NCBI RefSeq assembly: GCF_024055795.1
Contig: NZ_JAMXMY010000003.1
Span: 124,001 to 188,000 of the forward strand
Source of the DNA: Actinoallomurus purpureus
GTDB lineage: Bacteria; Actinomycetota; Actinomycetes; Streptosporangiales; Streptosporangiaceae
DNA: 64,000 nt
Direction of reading: 5' to 3'
The notes under the pieces are model-generated. The model saw nothing but the letters and a program-made list of their open reading frames with translations, was not told the origin of the DNA and ran no database searches. The number at the start of each line of letters is the position of its first letter. Within the stretch, counting starts at the first letter, position 1. Position numbers and translations under genes: made by a program. Positions 59,546 through 64,000 of this stretch are shown here, one piece after another.

Positions 59546-60981
59546 TCGTAGTCCTGCCGGCGGGCGCGACGGGTGCGCGCCCAGTACTCGAAGGTGAAGC
59601 CGGGCCACAGGGTGCGGTTCACGCCGTGCTCGTCGAGGTACCAGCTCGTGCAGCCGCCCTCGTTCCACACCGCCCGGCGCAGCCTTCGCTGGAGATGGTC
59701 GTTGAACCGCCGCTGGGCGTCGGCGCGCACCTCGATCGCCTCGGCCTTCTTCTCCGAGAGCAGGCGCAGGCAGCTCAGCACGTGCCGCACCTGCGACTCG
59801 ATCATGAACACGACGGAGTTGTGGCCCAGACCGGTGTTGGGCCCGAGGAGCATGAAGAGGTTCGGAAAGCCCGCGACCGTCACGCCGTGGTGGGCCTCGA
59901 TGCCGTCGGCCCAGGCGTCCTGGATCTTCAGTCCGTCCCGGCCGACGATCCGCTGCTCGGCGAGCGCCTCGGTGACCTTGAAGCCGGTGCCGTAGACGAT
60001 GACGTCCACGTCGTACGTGGTGCCGTCCGCGGTCACCAGGCCCGTCTCGGTGATCTCCGTGATCCGCTCCGTGACCAGGTCGACATGGGGACGGGTCAGC
60101 GCCGGGTAGTAGTCCGAGGACAGCAGGATGCGCTTGCATCCGATCGTGTAGTCGGGGGTGACCTTCGCACGGAGCTCCGGATCGTCGATCTGCCGCTCGA
60201 TGTGGCGACGGGCCATCCGCTCCATCGGTGCCATCAGCCTCGGGTCCAGGGTGAACCCGACCGCACGGGTCTCCAGCATCCAGTAGAGGCCGTTACGGAG
60301 GGCGCGCTGCGTCCCGGGCACGTGACGGAAGACGCGCCGTGCGCCGTCGGACAGGAGGAAGTCGGGCTTGGGCTGGATCCACGGCGGGGTGCGCTGGAAC
60401 ACGTGCAGGCGGCTCGCCTCGTCGGCGAGCCGGGGAACGAACTGGATCGCCGACGCGCCGGTGCCGATCACGGCGACCCTCTTCCCGGACAGGTCGGCCG
60501 CCGGATCCCACTGCGCGGAGTGGAACGCCGTGCCCTGGAACCGCTCGGCGCCGGGGATCTCGGGGTAGGACGGCACGTGCAGCGCGCCGATCGCCGAGAT
60601 CACGGCCTTCGGGGTGAGGACCTCGCCGGACGCCAGGGTGACCCGCCAGTGGCGGCCCGTCTCCTCCCACTCCATCGCCTCGACGGCACTGCCGAAGCGC
60701 AGGTGCGGGGCGAGGCCGTACTTGTCCACGCAGCGGCGCAGGTAGTCCCAGATCTCCGGCTGCGGGGCGAACATCCGCGACCAGTCGGGGTTGAGCTCGA
60801 AGGAGAAGGAGTACATGTGCGACGGCACGTCGCACGCGCACCCCGGGTACTGGTTGTCGCGCCAGGTGCCCCCGAGGTCGCCCGCCTTCTCCAGGATGAC
60901 GAAGTCGTCGAAGCCCGCCCGCTTCAGCTGGATGGCCATGCCGAGGCCGCCGAATCCGGAGCCGATGATCGCGATCTTCAC
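59530..60981 (-). CDS. flavin-containing monooxygenase, Baeyer-Villiger type
   Basis: 483 aa. FAD site IAIIGSGFGGLGMAIQLKRAG, the BVMO fingerprint FQGTAFHSAQWDP, NADPH site VAVIGTGASAIQFVPRLAD and the C-terminal GPNTGLGHNSVVFMIE. Inserts oxygen next to a ketone; the neighbouring cholesterol oxidase makes steroid ketones, which may be its substrates. GTG 60981 is preceded by GGGAGG; the frame is open to 61008. The divergent TetR presumably controls it. Confidence 0.9.
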   Translation of the reverse strand: MKIAIIGSGFGGLGMAIQLKRAGFDDFVILEKAGDLGGTWRDNQYPGCACDVPSHMYSFSFELNPDWSRMFAPQPEIWDYLRRCVDKYGLAPHLRFGSAVEAMEWEETGRHWRVTLASGEVLTPKAVISAIGALHVPSYPEIPGAERFQGTAFHSAQWDPAADLSGKRVAVIGTGASAIQFVPRLADEASRLHVFQRTPPWIQPKPDFLLSDGARRVFRHVPGTQRALRNGLYWMLETRAVGFTLDPRLMAPMERMARRHIERQIDDPELRAKVTPDYTIGCKRILLSSDYYPALTRPHVDLVTERITEITETGLVTADGTTYDVDVIVYGTGFKVTEALAEQRIVGRDGLKIQDAWADGIEAHHGVTVAGFPNLFMLLGPNTGLGHNSVVFMIESQVRHVLSCLRLLSEKKAEAIEVRADAQRRFNDHLQRRLRRAVWNEGGCTSWYLDEHGVNRTLWPGFTFEYWARTRRARRQDYDLSSA

Positions 60982-61015
60982 TGAGCCTCCCGGGTCATCA
61001 TCGCTCACCCTCAGG

Positions 61016-61057
61016 TTACCAGTAGTAAGTTACCAAGAGTAGGTTACCGACGGTAGG
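61016..61057. promoter_or_regulatory. three tandem operator-like sites with 14-bp period
   Basis: TTACCAGTAGTAAG, TTACCAAGAGTAGG and TTACCGACGGTAGG begin at 61016, 61030 and 61044, each an imperfect palindrome TTACC-n-GTA. They fill the gap between the monooxygenase and TetR starts and are the likely TetR binding array. Confidence 0.75.
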
Positions 61058-61076
61058 GGTGAGATAGAGTTCACAT

Positions 61077-61703
61077 GTGATCCCGAACGACGCCGTGAGA
61101 GCCCGCCGCCCGCGGATGTCCCGCGCCGAGCGTGAGCAGCAGATGCTCGACGTCGCCGAGGAGGTGTTCGCCGAACGGGGGTACGGCGCCGTCTCCATGG
61201 AGGAGATCGCCGAACGCGTCGGGCTGTCCAAGCCGATGCTGTACGAGTACTTCGGTTCCAAGGAGGGGCTGCTGCTCGGCGTCGTCCGAAGGGCACGTGG
61301 CGAGCTTCGCGAGGTCACCGAGCGCGCCGTCGGCGCGGGGGGCACTCCCGAAGAGATGCTGCGGCGCGGCTACGTCGCCTACTTCCGGTTCAACGAGGCG
61401 CACCGCAGGGCCTGGCTGGTGCTCCTGCAGGAGCCGGTGCTGCTCCGGAGCGCGGCCGAGGAGATCGAGGCCATCCGCCGCCAGCAGAGCGAGATGATGG
61501 TGGAGCTGCTGGCCGCCCACCTCCCGGACCGCCCGCGCCGCGCCCTGGAGGCCTACGCCGAGAGCATCATCGGCGCCTGCGAGCGCATGGCCCTGTGGCG
61601 GGCCCGCACCCCCGAGGTCACCCCCGAAGAGGCCGCCACCCACCTCATGAACCTCACCTGGACCGGCCTCGCGACCCTGAACCGTCCGGCTGTCGCGGAC
61701 TGA
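61077..61703 (+). CDS. TetR-family regulator
   Basis: 208 aa. HTH region REQQMLDVAEEVFAERGYGAVSMEEIAERVGLSKPMLYEYFGSKEGLLL, then an all-helical effector domain (YFRFNEAHRRAWLVLLQEPVLL). GTG 61077 is the likely start; the ATG two bases earlier is out of frame and closed at once. Probable repressor of the divergent monooxygenase. Confidence 0.92.
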   Translation: MIPNDAVRARRPRMSRAEREQQMLDVAEEVFAERGYGAVSMEEIAERVGLSKPMLYEYFGSKEGLLLGVVRRARGELREVTERAVGAGGTPEEMLRRGYVAYFRFNEAHRRAWLVLLQEPVLLRSAAEEIEAIRRQQSEMMVELLAAHLPDRPRRALEAYAESIIGACERMALWRARTPEVTPEEAATHLMNLTWTGLATLNRPAVAD

Positions 61704-61767
61704 CCGCGAGTCCGGTTCACGCCGCCGGTCGAGCTGCGGTCCTCGATCGAATCGCCCGACGGGAGAA

Positions 61768-61819
61768 TCGTAATCAACTGATTACGATGAGTTGACTCGA
61801 CAGGATTTTCGACTACGGT
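61768..61819 (+). promoter_or_regulatory. palindrome and promoter of the Uma2 gene
   Basis: TCGTAATCA-AC-TGATTACGA is a perfect 9-bp inverted repeat at 61768-61787. TTGACT (61792-61797) and TACGGT (61814-61819) follow with a 16-bp spacer, so a regulator bound at the palindrome would touch the -35 element. Confidence 0.6.
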
Positions 61820-61873
61820 AAGTCCCGTCTCTGTCACCTTGTGTCCTCGCCTCCCGGAGGGAAGGATGCATCT

Positions 61874-62449
61874 ATGGCCGTCGATACTGTTGAGGCACCG
61901 GTGGATCCCCGCGTCGAGTTGGAGAAGCACTACCGGGAGTTCTGTGAGCAACTCCCCGACCATCGCGTCGAGATCATCAATGGCCGGATCGTGGTGAACC
62001 CTGTGCCGACCTACGATCACGCGTGCATCGTCTTTCAGCTGCTCCTGCAACTCGTCGGACTGGCCAAGGAGCGCGGGTGGGAGATCCTCACCGAGATGTC
62101 GGTATTTCTGGGACCGCAACAGGACCGCTATCGGCCGGATCTGATCGTCGTTCGGCCTAAGCCGCGCATGTGGGGAGCCGGCCACATATATGGCGACCAG
62201 ACACTCCTCGTGGCGGAGGTCGTGTCTCCCAGCAGCGTGGTCGATGATCACGAGGTGAAGCCACGGCACTATGCCGCCGCAGGGGTGTCGCTATGTCTGG
62301 TGATCGACACGCTCACCGGAAAGGTCCGTCTGCTGTCCGATCCGGGGCAAGCGGGATATCGGCACGAGACCGATATCGTCCTCGGCGGTCTGCTCGATCT
62401 GCCCGAGCCGTGGAAATTGACGCTCGACACCGCGGCCTTCACCGACTGA
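61874..62449 (+). CDS. Uma2/DUF820 family putative endonuclease
   Basis: 191 aa. VEIINGRIVVNPVPTYDHACIVFQLLLQL, YRPDLIVVRPK and LLVAEVVSPSSVVDDHEVKPRHYAAAGVSLCLVID provide the Glu/Asp-Glu-x-Lys-like centre of the restriction-endonuclease fold (PD, then EV-S-S, K). Uma2 proteins are abundant in cyanobacteria and actinobacteria; the biological role is unknown. ATG 61874 follows GGAAGGA. Confidence 0.88.
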   Translation: MAVDTVEAPVDPRVELEKHYREFCEQLPDHRVEIINGRIVVNPVPTYDHACIVFQLLLQLVGLAKERGWEILTEMSVFLGPQQDRYRPDLIVVRPKPRMWGAGHIYGDQTLLVAEVVSPSSVVDDHEVKPRHYAAAGVSLCLVIDTLTGKVRLLSDPGQAGYRHETDIVLGGLLDLPEPWKLTLDTAAFTD

Positions 62450-62458
62450 CCGAGACGT

Positions 62459-62890
62459 TCAGGCGATCGTGCGCCAGGACTGCTCCTGGACGAGTTCGCG
62501 GCTGCGCCAGCCGTCGGGTGTGCGGATCAGCCGGTGGTGGTACCAGCCACCGCCGCGGATGATCCCGGGCTCGGTCGCGGCGATCGTCGACCGTGAGGGG
62601 GCGAGCGTGTCGGCGAACGACGCGCTGACCCGTGCCTCGTCGCCGTCGACCGCCATCGTCACCGCTCCGATCAGATGCTGCCGTCCGGGCCAGGCCGCCA
62701 GCACCTCACCCAGCCAGCGCTTGATCGCTTCGCGGTCGCCGCTCACGCCGCCGGACGCGGAGAAGTCGATGGTCGCGTCCTCGGTGAAGACCGAGTCGAG
62801 CAGCGCCCAGTCCCCGCCGTCCACCGCGCGGACATAGCGGGCGAGCAGCTCGCCGACCTCCAGCCGGTCGGCGATCTCCTGAACGTCCAT
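62459..62890 (-). CDS. SnoaL-like/NTF2-fold protein
   Basis: 143 aa: IADRLEVGELLARYVRAVDGGDWALLDSVFTEDATIDFSASGG, GREQ-like HLIGAVTMAVDGDEARVSASF and GGGWYHHRLIRTPDGWRSRELVQEQSW. Typical cone-shaped barrel of nuclear-transport-factor-2-like proteins, which include polyketide cyclases and small hydratases. No catalytic assignment. Confidence 0.88.
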   Translation of the reverse strand: MDVQEIADRLEVGELLARYVRAVDGGDWALLDSVFTEDATIDFSASGGVSGDREAIKRWLGEVLAAWPGRQHLIGAVTMAVDGDEARVSASFADTLAPSRSTIAATEPGIIRGGGWYHHRLIRTPDGWRSRELVQEQSWRTIA

Positions 62891-63002
62891 TCCCGGATCA
62901 TCCGTCTCACCGACCGGACGATCAATACCGGAACGGCCCTACGACCGGTGATCTCCTTTCCACGGAGGGACACTGCCCTCGGTGGCCACTGGGGGAGGCG
63001 TG

Positions 63003-64000
63003 ATGCGACGTCGTTCGGCCGAGCGGGCGGGGAACGAGCCCGCACGGAAGGCCCCGGAAGGGACAGAGGAGGCGACCGCGGGGGAGGGCGCCGTCGTCGG
63101 GGCGATGGCCGCGGTGCCCTGGCAGGCGCACTTGGCGGAGCTGGCCTCGACGAGCCTGGCGGGCATGAGCCGCCGCCTGCCCACTCTGATCGGCGCGGCC
63201 ATCCGCCTCGCGTGGCGGGCAAGCCGGTTCGACACGGTGGTGACCATCCTGCTGAACCTCGCCGCCGGGGTGTTCACCGCGTACGGGCTCCTGGCGACGG
63301 CCGGCGTGCTGACCGCCCTGTTCGCCGGTGGGGCGACACCCGACCGGGTACGGGCGGCCCTGCCCTCGCTCGCGCTGGTCGCCGGTGCGGCGGCGCTGCG
63401 CTCCGGGCTGCAGGCGGGCGCGGGATGGGCGCAGGCCCGGCTGCGGCCGAAGGTCAACCGCATCGTCGAGACCCGTCTGTTCGACCTCACCACGCGGGTG
63501 GACCTGACGGCCTTCGACGACACCGACTTCCACGACGCCATGCACCGCGCCCGCCAGCAGGGCCTGTACGAGGCGTCGTCGGTCGTCCAGGAGGCGATCG
63601 ACATCCTGACCGGCCTCGTCGGGCTGACGGCGGCGGCCGGAGCGCTCGGCGTGCTCCATCCCGTGCTGCTGCCGCTGCTGCTGCTCACCGCCGTTCCCGA
63701 CGGCTGGGCCGCGGCGCGAGCGGCCCGCATGCGCTACCTGACCATTTTCACCCTGTCGCCGGTCCGCCGCCGCAAGTGGGTGCTCGCGGACCTGATGGCC
63801 GACCGGGACTCCGCGGCGGAGATCCGCGCCTTCACGATGCGCGGCTTCCTCGGCCGTGAACACGACCGCCTCGCCACGGAGGAGTGCGAGGTCCACGTGG
63901 CCCTGGCCCGTCGCCAGGCGGTGGCGCGGGTGATCGGTGAGATCGTCGGTGGCGTCGCGACCGGGGCGGTGTACGTCGCGCTCGGCGCGCTGCTCGCGAC
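63003..64000 (+). CDS. ABC transporter membrane domain, N-terminal part (gene runs off the window)
   Basis: The frame from ATG 63003 (or GTG 63000, after GGGGGAGG) stays open to the end. About 65 residues of polar N-terminus are followed by helices VVTILLNLAAGVFTAYGLLATAGVLTALF, the type I exporter coupling segment (NRIVETRLFDLTTRVDLTAFDDTDFHDAMHRARQQG) and ILTGLVGLTAAAGALGVLHPVLLPLLLLTAVP. This is the transmembrane half of an ABCB-type exporter; the ATPase domain lies outside the window. Confidence 0.85.
   Translation, partial: MRRRSAERAGNEPARKAPEGTEEATAGEGAVVGAMAAVPWQAHLAELASTSLAGMSRRLPTLIGAAIRLAWRASRFDTVVTILLNLAAGVFTAYGLLATAGVLTALFAGGATPDRVRAALPSLALVAGAAALRSGLQAGAGWAQARLRPKVNRIVETRLFDLTTRVDLTAFDDTDFHDAMHRARQQGLYEASSVVQEAIDILTGLVGLTAAAGALGVLHPVLLPLLLLTAVPDGWAAARAARMRYLTIFTLSPVRRRKWVLADLMADRDSAAEIRAFTMRGFLGREHDRLATEECEVHVALARRQAVARVIGEIVGGVATGAVYVALGALLA

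Overview
The window is 64 kb of very GC-rich DNA with dense genes, strong G/C preference at third codon positions, frequent GTG starts and frequent stop/start overlaps. The content points to a filamentous actinomycete: a complete conservon (sensor kinase, roadblock protein, DUF742 protein, small GTPase), a class II DAHP synthase, actinobacterial c-di-AMP riboswitches in front of cell-wall hydrolases, XRE-DUF5753/DUF397 and 13E12-type HNH genes, and an Rv2629-type protein. A Streptosporangiales-like host is a guess. No rRNA, tRNA, CRISPR array or prophage was seen.

Layout. 1-7 kb: a TPR protein cut by the window edge, DAHP synthase, two exported wall hydrolases each behind its own c-di-AMP riboswitch, and an exported LVIVD-repeat protein. 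7-14 kb: a GH64 beta-1,3-glucanase, a four-gene De Ley-Doudoroff type galactonate operon (SDR, galactonate dehydratase, KDPGal aldolase, PfkB kinase), and two oxidoreductases. 14.2-15.6 kb: a tnpB-only IS605-like element. 15.6-26.4 kb: a long minus-strand operon reading GrpE-like protein, lid-less Hsp70, an 841-aa protein with fibronectin-like repeats, three minicistrons, zinc-ribbon GTPase, GAP1-like protein, membrane zinc-ribbon GTPase. It resembles the Hsp70/double-GTPase/GAP1 conflict systems predicted computationally in multicellular bacteria and is the best candidate here for an uncharacterised system. 26.7-31.4 kb: a broken wax-ester-synthase gene, then the conservon. 31.6-39.3 kb: a CbiX-like gene, a polyamine-type ABC transporter with two binding proteins, and an aldehyde dehydrogenase. 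39.4-43 kb: two aldo/keto reductases, a LysR regulator and a DinB protein. 43-49.1 kb: a decayed defence-like patch with a large SF1 helicase, DUF397, truncated XRE-DUF5753, truncated HNH and a frameshifted DrmC-like PLD gene. 49.2-54.6 kb: divergent SDR/TetR, patatin, a truncated GNAT, and a MoxR/CoxE-type VWA pair. 54.9-64 kb: Rv2629-like protein, covalent-FAD cholesterol oxidase, phospholipase C-like protein, a flavin monooxygenase divergent from a TetR with a three-site operator array, Uma2, SnoaL-like protein, and the start of an ABC exporter.

A recurring signal is short tandem duplication with a period of 60-69 bp, seen at five places. At two gene junctions the period is not a multiple of three, and the duplication has produced tiny self-terminating cistrons coupled by TGATG or ATGA overlaps between two real genes. 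A third minicistron, not made by duplication, precedes the second permease gene of the polyamine transporter.
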